Origin: JBGPLH01 sp041486365 [NCBI: Thermodesulfobacteriota bacterium]
Lineage (GTDB): Bacteria; JAUYMQ01
Direction: 5' to 3'
DNA length: 16,621 nucleotides
Assembly (NCBI GenBank): GCA_041486365.1
Contig: JBGPLH010000034.1
Location: 1-16,621, forward strand
In this document: one piece after another, positions 7,078-13,878 of the stretch
How the letters are laid out: each line of letters opens with the position of its first letter
How positions within the stretch are numbered: position 1 is the stretch's first letter
Program-made: the position numbers and the translations under genes
Notes under the pieces: model-generated
The model's database searches: none
Told to the model about the DNA's origin: nothing
What the model saw: the letters and a program-made list of their open reading frames with translations, nothing else

Positions 7078-8064
7078 ATGCGGCGGACATGGATCGCGCT
7101 GGCGCTCACCGTCCTGCTCCTGGCGATCCTGCTTTCGCAGACCGATCTCTCCGCCGTCCTCTCGGGCTTCAGCCGTTTCTCCCCCGCCGCGGCCGCGGCC
7201 GGGCTCGTCGGCTGGGCGCTGGTCAACTGGCTTCGGGCGCTCCGTTTCCGCGTCCTGATCCACTCGCGGCACGTTCCTCTGGGCCGGATGTTCTCCATCG
7301 TGAACGTCCAGAACCTGCTCGCGGGCGTCACCCCCGGACGCGCGGGGGAGCTTTCCTACGTGATACTGCTGCGCCAGGACGTGCGCGTGCCGGGAGCGGA
7401 GGGTCTGGCCGGATTCCTCGTGGCGCGCGTCTTCGATTTCGTCGCCGTGTTCGGCGTCGCCATCGCCGCGTTGCTGGCTGTGCGAGATCGCCTGCCGGCG
7501 GGATCGGGGCGGATGGTGGCCACGGCCGCGGCGCTCTTCGGGCTGTCGCTCGTCGTCCTCACGCAGCTCGCCTGGATCTCGGAGAAGGGGGTCGGGGTGA
7601 TCGAGGCCGCGCTCCGCGCGACCGGCGCGGACCGGTGGTCGCCGGCGCGGCGCTTCGCTGCCCTCTCGATCGATGTGCACGGGCAGATCGTGCGGGTCCG
7701 GGCGGCGGGGGACGCATGGCGGCTCTGGCTCCTCACGGCGGGCATCTGGGGCGTCTCCTATGGCGTCTCCTGGATCTGGATCGTGGGCCTGGGCCTCCCG
7801 CTCTCCATCGGCCAGGCGATCTTCGTCGCCGCCGTGGCGGGGCTCGCGGGGAGCCTGCCGGTGCAGGGGCTCGCGGGGCTGGGAACGACGGAGGCGGGCT
7901 GGGCGATCCCGCTCGTTCTGATGGGCGTGGGGCGGGAGGAGGCCATCGCCGCGGGGTTCTGCTTCCATGCGCTCGCGGCGGCGTATCTGGCGATCCTCGG
8001 CGGAGCGGGATTCCTCGATCTCTCACGAAGACGGCGCGTGCAGGTCGTCTCCGCGAGCAAGTGA
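7078..8064 (+). CDS. Flippase-like integral membrane protein (LPG_synthase_TM / UPF0104 family)
   Basis: A 328-residue protein with about eight membrane segments; the first, at residues 5-20, is uninterrupted and aliphatic. The family signature NLLAGVTPGRAGELSYVILL (79-98) with the G-R-A-G-E core (87-91) is present, followed by a R-V-F-D helix. Near the C terminus comes GSLPVQGLAGLGTTEAGW, equivalent to the conserved P-x-P-GGLG-xxE region of this family. It corresponds to the membrane half of MprF without the aminoacyl-transferase domain. Stand-alone members are often found beside glycosyltransferases and are proposed to flip or handle lipid-linked intermediates; direct evidence is limited. 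ATG 7078 is nine bases after the DUF362 stop with GAGG ahead. It ends with a basic tail. Confidence 0.88.
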   Translation: MRRTWIALALTVLLLAILLSQTDLSAVLSGFSRFSPAAAAAGLVGWALVNWLRALRFRVLIHSRHVPLGRMFSIVNVQNLLAGVTPGRAGELSYVILLRQDVRVPGAEGLAGFLVARVFDFVAVFGVAIAALLAVRDRLPAGSGRMVATAAALFGLSLVVLTQLAWISEKGVGVIEAALRATGADRWSPARRFAALSIDVHGQIVRVRAAGDAWRLWLLTAGIWGVSYGVSWIWIVGLGLPLSIGQAIFVAAVAGLAGSLPVQGLAGLGTTEAGWAIPLVLMGVGREEAIAAGFCFHALAAAYLAILGGAGFLDLSRRRRVQVVSASK

Positions 8065-8071
8065 GCGGACC

Positions 8072-9052
8072 TTGTCGACCTTCCTGATGACGATCGACGT
8101 CGAGCCCGACTCGCCGGAGTGGTCCGGGAAGCTCTCCGAGTGGCACTGCCGGAACATCCCTTCCCTCGAACGGCTTCAGGAGGTCTGCGATCACCACGGG
8201 GCGCGGCCGACGTACCTCACCACCTACGCTGTCGCGGTGGATCCCGGGGCGGAGAAGGTCCTCGCGCGGCTGGCCGCGACGGGGCGCTGCGAGATCGGTG
8301 CGCACCTCCACCCGGCCGACACGCCGCCCAGGCTCGCCCGCCCCCATCCGGAGACCTCGATCCCCCATCTTCCGACCGACGCGAAGGAGGAAAAGTTCGC
8401 CAATCTGCACGCCGCGCTCGCGGAGCGCTTCGGCGCGCCCACGGCCTTTCGCGCGGGCCGGTACCGCCTGGACGCCCCCTCGGTGGGGATCCTCGAGCGG
8501 CTCGGCTTCACGGCGGACACGAGCGTGACACCCCACGTGTCCTGGCGTCTGGAGCAGGGACCCGACTGGGCGCGGGCGCCGGAGCGTCCCTACCGGCTCT
8601 CGCGCACCGACCCTTCGCGTCCGGGCGATTCGCCGATCGTCGAGATCCCGGTCACCACCCGCGAGCGACGGCGTTTCGGGATCGGGGGGCGCCTGCTCTC
8701 CGATCTCTCGAGCATGCCCTTCCGCGCGCTCTCCCCCGCGGTGTCGCGCCTGGTCGAATGGGTGCGCCCGCTGCGCATCGACTGGCTCCGGCCCACCTAC
8801 CTGGGCGGCGATGCGCTCAAGGCGCTCATGGACGAGGTGCTGGCGGAGGATCCGGACGCGGCGCTCAACATGATGTTCCACTCCAACGAGCTGGCGCCCG
8901 GGATGAGCCCCTTCGTGCGCACAGAGGACGAGGCCCGCGCGTTCCTCGCCCGCGTCGAGGCCGTCTGCGCCCATGCGGCGAAGCGGGGAGCGGCGCCCGT
9001 CACGCTGTCGGAAGCCGCCGCGCGCTACGCGCGGCAGGCTTCGGACGGATGA
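8072..9052 (+). CDS. Polysaccharide deacetylase family protein (HxH variant)
   Basis: A 326-residue protein with the NodB/CE4-like barrel of the variant group that carries EIGAHLHP. Strand 1 is TFLMTIDVEP with the expected Asp (D9). The metal-ligand-type motif is HLHP (H78, H80), followed by FRAGRYRLD (126-134), SVGILERLGFTADTSVTP and a C-terminal MMFHSNEL (H270) typical of the catalytic histidine position. Family members remove N- or O-acetyl groups from sugars using a divalent metal; here the acceptor is unknown. No signal peptide is seen, so a cytoplasmic precursor is a likely substrate. I prefer the TTG start at 8072, because ATG 8087 would cut strand 1 to MTIDVE. GAGCGG precedes the TTG at short spacing. 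ATG 8087 remains possible (321 residues). Its stop overlaps the next ATG (9049). Confidence 0.82.
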   Translation: MSTFLMTIDVEPDSPEWSGKLSEWHCRNIPSLERLQEVCDHHGARPTYLTTYAVAVDPGAEKVLARLAATGRCEIGAHLHPADTPPRLARPHPETSIPHLPTDAKEEKFANLHAALAERFGAPTAFRAGRYRLDAPSVGILERLGFTADTSVTPHVSWRLEQGPDWARAPERPYRLSRTDPSRPGDSPIVEIPVTTRERRRFGIGGRLLSDLSSMPFRALSPAVSRLVEWVRPLRIDWLRPTYLGGDALKALMDEVLAEDPDAALNMMFHSNELAPGMSPFVRTEDEARAFLARVEAVCAHAAKRGAAPVTLSEAAARYARQASDG

Positions 9053-10068
9053 CACTCGAGGCCGCGCTCGAGCGGCTGGCGCCCCTCGTGGCCGAGGTGC
9101 GCGCCAGGCTCGGCGTTCCGCCGGAGGCGCGGCTGGAGGACCTGGTGAGGGTCCATGGGTTGGCCGCTCCGGACTCCTCCGCGCCCGATCCGAAGGCGGT
9201 CACGCCCGCGGCCCTCGCGCGGCTGTACGAGCTGCGCGCGCGGCACCTCGACTGGACCTACGAGACCGGTTACCTCGGGTTCTTCGCGCGCAATCCCGGG
9301 ACGCGCTACTGCTTCACGCGGCGGATCGAGGAGAAGCTCTCCCTCATCGAGCCGCGTCCCGACGGCGCGTGTCTCGAGGTGGGCTGCGGCGCGGGGATCC
9401 TCGCGGTGATCCTCGCCCCCCGGTTTCGCGAGGTGATCGCGACGGACGTGAGCCCCACGGCGCTCCGCTTCACGGGCCTCCTTGCGCAGCGCGCGGGCGC
9501 GTCGAACCTTCGGGTGGCGGAGGCCGACGCCGCCCGGCTGCCGTTCCCCGACGGCGCCTTCGCGACGGTGATCTGCGGCGAGGTGATCGGGCAGGTGACG
9601 GATGCCCGGGCCGTGGCGCGGGAGCTTGCGCGCGTGACGTCCCCCGGCGGGACACTCCTGCTCTCCACGCCCTGCGCGCTTTCGCCCACGCAGGCGGCGC
9701 TGCGGATCGCCTCGGTGCTTCGGCCCGGGCTCACCCTGCATCGCGAATGGACCGTGGATCGGCGGGTGGCCGAGAAGCTCCGGGAAGCCGGAGAGGAAGC
9801 GGGCGCCGGAACGCTCCTGCGTGTGAAGCGGCGGATGCGCTACCGGAAGATCGTCGCCCTGATGGCCTCCTGCGGGATGCGGCTGCGCGCGGCGCGGGGC
9901 GCGACCCTCGATCTGCCGCCCCCCGCCCTGGTGTATCCCATGATCCCGGGAAAGGGGCTCGCGTTCCTTCGCGCGCTCGAGCGCGGACTGAACGCCCTGC
10001 GAATCCTGCCCCGCGCGCTGGCCCTCACGACGGTGTTCCGATTCGAGAAGCGCCCGGAGGCTCCATGA
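9049..10068 (+). CDS. Class I SAM-dependent methyltransferase with long N-terminal extension
   Basis: A 339-residue protein. Motif I is CLEVGCGAGILAV (108-120), followed by VIATDVSPTAL (D133), EADAARLPFPDGAFATVICG and VTSPGGTLLLSTP, so the SAM-binding core is intact and of the Methyltransf_11/25 type. About 105 residues precede the core, helical and rich in Arg and Leu, and some 110 residues follow it. This is longer than minimal methyltransferases and suggests added acceptor-binding parts (inference). The segment WTYETGYLGFFARNPGTRY (about 67-85) is rich in aromatic residues. It is coupled by ATGA overlaps to the deacetylase upstream and the PLP enzyme downstream, so it probably works on the same product. 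It is not close in sequence to the methyltransferase at 5049, apart from the shared fold. Confidence 0.87.
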   Translation: MTLEAALERLAPLVAEVRARLGVPPEARLEDLVRVHGLAAPDSSAPDPKAVTPAALARLYELRARHLDWTYETGYLGFFARNPGTRYCFTRRIEEKLSLIEPRPDGACLEVGCGAGILAVILAPRFREVIATDVSPTALRFTGLLAQRAGASNLRVAEADAARLPFPDGAFATVICGEVIGQVTDARAVARELARVTSPGGTLLLSTPCALSPTQAALRIASVLRPGLTLHREWTVDRRVAEKLREAGEEAGAGTLLRVKRRMRYRKIVALMASCGMRLRAARGATLDLPPPALVYPMIPGKGLAFLRALERGLNALRILPRALALTTVFRFEKRPEAP

Positions 10069-11192
10069 CCGAGCGGGGATTCCGCCCGGAGGGGATCGGG
10101 AGCCGTATCCCGCTGGAGATGGCGGCGCTCCTCGGGCCGCGCCGCCGGGAAATTCCCTGGCCCCGCGAACCCCTCGCCGCGACGGAGACGGGGCGGGCGG
10201 CGATCGGGTGGCTCGTGGAGGCCCTCGGGATGGGGCCCGGGGACCGCGCGCTGCTGCCGGCCTACGTGTGCGACGCGGCCGTGGACGCGTTCCGGGTGCG
10301 CCGCGTGGCGACGGACTTCTACCGGGTCGGGCTCGATCTGCGCCCCGACGGCGCCGACGCGGCGGCGCGCGTGACGGAAGCCACTCGGGTCCTGATGGTC
10401 GTCCACTACTTCGGCTACCCGCTGGACCGGGAGACCCTCGATGCGATGCCCGGCGGATCCGGCCTCACGCGCCTGGAAGACTGGGTGCAGGGGCCGCTCA
10501 GCGACGGGGCCTGGTCGGGAGATTGGTTCGGCGAGTACCGCGTGCTCTCGTTTCACAAGGTCGTGGGCGTTCCGGACAGCGGCCTGCTCGTCCGCCGCCC
10601 CGGCGTGTCGCCGTCGGGCAATCCGGAATCCTGGCCGCCGCTCCGTGCGCCGCGCGCGGCCTTCTTCGGGCGGCGGCTCGCGGCCAAGACCCTGAAGGCC
10701 ATCGCCGTCCGGCTCGCGGGTGGCGCGCCGCGGCCGCTCTACCGGCCGCTCTTCGACGCCGCCGAGCGCGAGGCCGACGGGGGCGTGCTCGCGCGCATGT
10801 CGGGCGTCTCGCACCGGATCCTCGAGGGGCTTCCGGTCCGCGAGATCGTCGCCCGTCGGCGCGACAACGCCCGGCGCCTCGGGGAATCGGTCGGGCGGAT
10901 CCCCGGCGTGACGCGGATGCTCGCGGATCCGCCGGAAGGGGTGTGCCCCCTGGGAGTTCCCATCCGTGTCGCGCGGAGGGACGCGGTGCTCGGGGGGCTC
11001 GTCGCACGCCGCGTGTACGCCGCGGTGCACTGGCGGCTCCCCGCGGGGGTCGATGCGGCGGCGTACCCGGAGGCCGCGCGGCTGGCCGCGGAGGAGATCA
11101 CGCTTCCGGTCGATCAGCGCTACGGGGCGGACGAGATGGATTACGTGGCTCGCGCGCTGGCGGACGCCATGCGCGATGCGGGGGAGGGGTGA
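10065..11192 (+). CDS. Divergent DegT/DnrJ/EryC1-type PLP-dependent aminotransferase homologue
   Basis: A 375-residue protein resembling the DegT fold-type I aminotransferases but clearly divergent. An ATETGRAAIGWL helix corresponds to the family's G-T-A-A substrate/cofactor segment, and LLPAYVCDAAVDAF to the P-x-F-x-A-T segment. VVHYFGYPLD matches the V-H-x-x-G-x-P strand. RLEDWVQ supplies the PLP-pyridine Asp (D139), and LSFHKVVGVPDSGLL supplies the Schiff-base Lys (K165). Compared with the canonical family, two residues are missing between SFH and Lys and the usual GEGG is PDSG. Homologues of this type often sit beside FemAB-like genes, as here. The function could be sugar amination or another PLP reaction; the substrate cannot be read. 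ATG 10065 overlaps the previous stop. The 3' end overlaps or abuts the next gene. Confidence 0.8.
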   Translation: MTERGFRPEGIGSRIPLEMAALLGPRRREIPWPREPLAATETGRAAIGWLVEALGMGPGDRALLPAYVCDAAVDAFRVRRVATDFYRVGLDLRPDGADAAARVTEATRVLMVVHYFGYPLDRETLDAMPGGSGLTRLEDWVQGPLSDGAWSGDWFGEYRVLSFHKVVGVPDSGLLVRRPGVSPSGNPESWPPLRAPRAAFFGRRLAAKTLKAIAVRLAGGAPRPLYRPLFDAAEREADGGVLARMSGVSHRILEGLPVREIVARRRDNARRLGESVGRIPGVTRMLADPPEGVCPLGVPIRVARRDAVLGGLVARRVYAAVHWRLPAGVDAAAYPEAARLAAEEITLPVDQRYGADEMDYVARALADAMRDAGEG

Positions 11193-11197
11193 GGTCT

Positions 11198-12331
11198 GTG
11201 GCAAAGGGAACGCTCAGGCTGCTCGAGGCCCGAGGGGCCGATGCCGCCCGCTGGGAGGAGGCCCTCGCGCCGATGCCGGGGGCCGACATCTACTTCACCC
11301 CGGCGTGGGCGCGGCTGTTCGCGGACCTCGACGGGGATCGCCCCCTCTGCGCCCTCTGGGAGAGCGATCGCGGCAGGGTGCTCTTCCCGCTCCAGGTCCG
11401 GGCCCTGGACCGCCTCCCGTTCTGGTCCTCCCGCTGGCTGGGAGCCTATGCCGGGACCCCGGCCTTCGATGCCACCAGCCCCTACGGGTACTCGGGCCCC
11501 TTGGCGCAGGTGGAGGATCCGGCTGAAAGCCATCGATTAATAAGGGAATTCATGGATGCGCTCGGTGAGCGCCTCCGCGCCGAGCGGGTGGTCAGCCTCT
11601 TCATCCGCTTCCACCCCCTCTCCGGGAACGCCGATTGCTTCCCGGCGGAGGCCATTGACCTGTCCAAGCGGAGCGAAACCGTCTTTATCGACCTCGCGGC
11701 CCCGTGGTATAAAAATCTAACGAGCGCGTGCCGATACGAGATTCGTAAGAGCGAACGGCGTGGGGTGACGGTCGAGCCGGCCTCGGAACCCGGCGACTGG
11801 GAGGCCTTCGGGGACCTCTACCGTGCCACCATGACACGCCGAAGTGCCCGGTCCTGGTATATCTTTCCCCAGGCCTTCCTGGAGGAAACACGTCGGCTGC
11901 TAGGGCCGGCGGTGACATTGCTGGTTGCGCGCCACCAAGGGAAAGTGGTGGGGGGGAGCCTCTTCCTGGAAGGTTTCGGCAGGGGTCACTATCACCTATC
12001 AGGCGCGGACTCGGGAGCCGCCGGCCAGGGCGTGACGAACCGCCTCGTGGCCGAGGGGGCCCGTCTGTGCGAATCCCGCGGCGCGCGTGTCCTCCATCTG
12101 GGCGGAGGGGTCCGCGAAGGGGACGGTCTCACCCGCTTCAAGGCCTCCTTCTCGCCGCTGCGGGCGCGGTGGGACAAGGCCTGCGTGGTCACGGATCCGG
12201 AAGCCTGCGAGACGCTCGCGCGTGGACGCGCGGAGTACCTCGGGGCTGCGGGCGCCCGGGAGGAAGGGGCCGACTCCTTCCCCGCCTACCGGCGCGGCAT
12301 CGAGCCGGTGCCGCGGAAGCGCCGGGAGTGA
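11198..12331 (+). CDS. FemAB-like / GNAT-fold (BioF2-type) transferase
   Basis: A 377-residue protein of the FemAB/Acetyltransf_6 group. Evidence is the paired GNAT layout: an N-terminal half with IYFTPAWARLF and SPYGYSGPL, a middle helix YEIRKSERRGV, a FGDLYRATMTRR segment, then GHYHLSGADS, a G-x-x-N-x-L motif (QGVTNRLVAEGARLCE) and the terminal HLGGGVREGDGLTRFKASFS typical of the family. Members transfer amino-acyl or acyl groups from tRNA or CoA; in exopolysaccharide loci their role is mostly unproven. GTG 11198 has GGAGG ten bases upstream. GTG 11189 would make a GTGA overlap with the preceding stop but leaves only one base after GGAGG, so I rank it second. A less GC-rich stretch with rare codons lies at about 11521-12005 and includes an in-frame ATG 11552 behind AAGGGAA. 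Confidence 0.86.
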   Translation: MAKGTLRLLEARGADAARWEEALAPMPGADIYFTPAWARLFADLDGDRPLCALWESDRGRVLFPLQVRALDRLPFWSSRWLGAYAGTPAFDATSPYGYSGPLAQVEDPAESHRLIREFMDALGERLRAERVVSLFIRFHPLSGNADCFPAEAIDLSKRSETVFIDLAAPWYKNLTSACRYEIRKSERRGVTVEPASEPGDWEAFGDLYRATMTRRSARSWYIFPQAFLEETRRLLGPAVTLLVARHQGKVVGGSLFLEGFGRGHYHLSGADSGAAGQGVTNRLVAEGARLCESRGARVLHLGGGVREGDGLTRFKASFSPLRARWDKACVVTDPEACETLARGRAEYLGAAGAREEGADSFPAYRRGIEPVPRKRRE

Positions 12332-12385
12332 TTCAGGATCGAAAGCCGGCGTGAGGTTCTCGCCGCGGTGGGAGATGCTCGATCG

Positions 12386-13813
12386 ATGAAACGGCACGTG
12401 GTGATCCTGGGCGGAGGTCCCGGCGGGCTGGCCGCCGCGTGGAAGCTCACGCGCGCGGGGCACGCCGTGACGGTGCTCGAGCGCGAGAGCGTGGTGGGCG
12501 GCCTCGCCCGCACCTTCGCCTACGGCGAGTTTCGCTTCGACTACGGCCCCCACGCGTTCAACATCGACATCCCCGAGGTGATCGAGGAGATGAAGGGGCT
12601 CCTTGGCGACGACTTCGTCGAGAAGACCTTCTCCTCCAAGGTCGTCTTCCGGAACAAGTTCGTGAACTACCCCCTGCGCGGGGCCGACGTCTTCACCTCG
12701 ATCAATCCGCTGCTCGGGGCCTACTGCGTGCTCGACTTCGCCATCGCGCGGGTCCGCCACCGCATCCTCGGCGAGAAGGAGATCGACACTTTCGAGTCCT
12801 GGGTGGTGAGCCGCTTCGGGCGCACGCTGTACAACATCTACTTCGGTCCCTACACTCAGAAGCTCTGGGGGCGCGATCCGAGCAAGCTCTCCGGCGTGTT
12901 CGCCTCCCAGCGGATCCCGGTGCTCCACCTCTGGGACCTGATCCAGAAGACCTTCCTCGGCAAGCAGGCCGCGCCCCACCGGCACAACGAGTACGTGGAC
13001 GAGGCCTATTACCCGCGCAAGGGGATCGGCCAGATCGCCGAGCGTATGTCCGAGGAGGTCATCGCCCACGGCGGGAAGATCCTGACGGAGGTGGAAGTGC
13101 TCGGCGTGCGGGAGGAGGGCGGGCGGATCCGGAGCGTGCGTTTCCGGCGCGGCGGCCAGCCCGAGGAGCAGGAATGCGACTTCCTGCTCTCCACGATTCC
13201 CGTGTGCGACTTCGTCCCGCTCCAGGATCCGCCGGCGCCGGCGGAGGTCCGGGAGGCGGCCGCGGGGATGCACTACCGATCGGCGCGCCTCATGTACCTG
13301 CTCGTGGACCGGGAGCAGATCTCCGGGACGCCCTACATCTACTTCTCGAACCCGGACGTTCTGTTCAACCGGATCTACGAGATCCGCTGCTTCAGCCCCG
13401 ACATGACGCCCGCCGGGAAGACCGCGATCTGCGCCGAGATCACCTGCGACGAGGGGGACGAGGTCTGGCGCGCCCCCGACGACGCGTTGTACCCGCGCGT
13501 GATCGGGCCCCTGGAGGACGCGCGGCTCGTGTCCCGGGAGCACGTCTTCGACTACTTCAGCCGGAGCGTCCGCTTCGCCTACCCGATCTACGAGTCGGGC
13601 TTCCAGCACCGGATGAAGAAGGTCACGACCTGGATCAACGGGATCCCCAACGCGCTGATCTACGGGCGGCAGGGCCTGTTCACCTACACGAACACGAACC
13701 ACTCGATCGACATGGCCTTCCGTGCCGTGTCGACCATCAACGATCTCTTCGCCGGGCGGGAGCCCGCGAAGCCGAAGTCCGAGCTGTACCTCGACTACAC
13801 CGTCTGGTACTAG
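12386..13813 (+). CDS. FAD-dependent oxidoreductase, UDP-galactopyranose mutase / amine-oxidase-like
   Basis: A 475-residue flavoprotein. The N-terminal dinucleotide fold is VVILGGGPGGLAAAWKL (G9, G11, G14) with E32 ending strand 2 (VTVLERE), followed by the second FAD motif VVGGLART and by FRFDYGPHAFN. Downstream are LWGRDPSKLSGVFASQRIP and YYPRKGIGQIAERM. The latter, with a following helix and strand, is typical of the protoporphyrinogen-oxidase/amine-oxidase-like and UGM-like group (COG1232). These recur in O-antigen and glycan clusters. Possible roles are ring contraction of an NDP-sugar or oxidation/desaturation of a lipid or sugar intermediate. It lacks an obvious membrane anchor. ATG 12386 is preceded by GGGAGAT at good spacing; GTG 12368, in the same frame, would add six residues and seems less likely. 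Confidence 0.85.
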   Translation: MKRHVVILGGGPGGLAAAWKLTRAGHAVTVLERESVVGGLARTFAYGEFRFDYGPHAFNIDIPEVIEEMKGLLGDDFVEKTFSSKVVFRNKFVNYPLRGADVFTSINPLLGAYCVLDFAIARVRHRILGEKEIDTFESWVVSRFGRTLYNIYFGPYTQKLWGRDPSKLSGVFASQRIPVLHLWDLIQKTFLGKQAAPHRHNEYVDEAYYPRKGIGQIAERMSEEVIAHGGKILTEVEVLGVREEGGRIRSVRFRRGGQPEEQECDFLLSTIPVCDFVPLQDPPAPAEVREAAAGMHYRSARLMYLLVDREQISGTPYIYFSNPDVLFNRIYEIRCFSPDMTPAGKTAICAEITCDEGDEVWRAPDDALYPRVIGPLEDARLVSREHVFDYFSRSVRFAYPIYESGFQHRMKKVTTWINGIPNALIYGRQGLFTYTNTNHSIDMAFRAVSTINDLFAGREPAKPKSELYLDYTVWY

Positions 13814-13821
13814 GACCCGGA

Positions 13822-13843
13822 GGTCCCCTGCGAAGCAGGGGCC
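13822..13843 (+). terminator. Strong GC hairpin with GCGAAGC tip, no T tract
   Basis: CCCCTGC (13825-13831) pairs perfectly with GCAGGGG (13835-13841) around GAA, and GG 13822-13823 with CC 13842-13843 extends it past one bulged T. It sits in the 65-base gap after the flavoprotein stop. The tip GCGAAGC is the DNA heptamer known for exceptional mini-hairpin stability. There is no T run, so it is not a standard intrinsic terminator. It could be a partial terminator, a processing site or a 3'-end stabiliser separating the flavoprotein from the three genes after it. Confidence 0.45.
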
Positions 13844-13878
13844 GACACGATCTGACACGTGAAGGGAGCGGGAAGGGC

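Noticed and set aside
5905-7968. A 687-codon open frame on the minus strand, and other long minus-strand frames such as 1457-2881, 11999-13858 and 14961-16241.
   Set aside because: All lie opposite genes with clear family motifs. Their translations are low-complexity, rich in Arg, Ala, His and Asp, and show no recognisable domain, as expected from GC-rich antisense frames.
7967-8071. Extending the deacetylase upstream into the flippase gene.
   Set aside because: The extra residues are basic and Ser-rich with no homology-like pattern, and would overlap a conserved membrane protein by about 100 bases.
11684-11716. Promoter-like TATAAA at 11708 with TTTATC about 18 bases upstream, inside the FemAB-like gene.
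   Set aside because: The -35 match is poor, the site lies within an AT-richer coding patch, and no gene starts soon after it.
3641-12331. Reading the locus as an exosortase/PEP-CTERM exopolysaccharide cluster, because CapK-like, deacetylase and FemAB-like genes occur there.
   Set aside because: No exosortase, PEP-CTERM protein, chain-length determinant or polysaccharide export gene is visible in the window.
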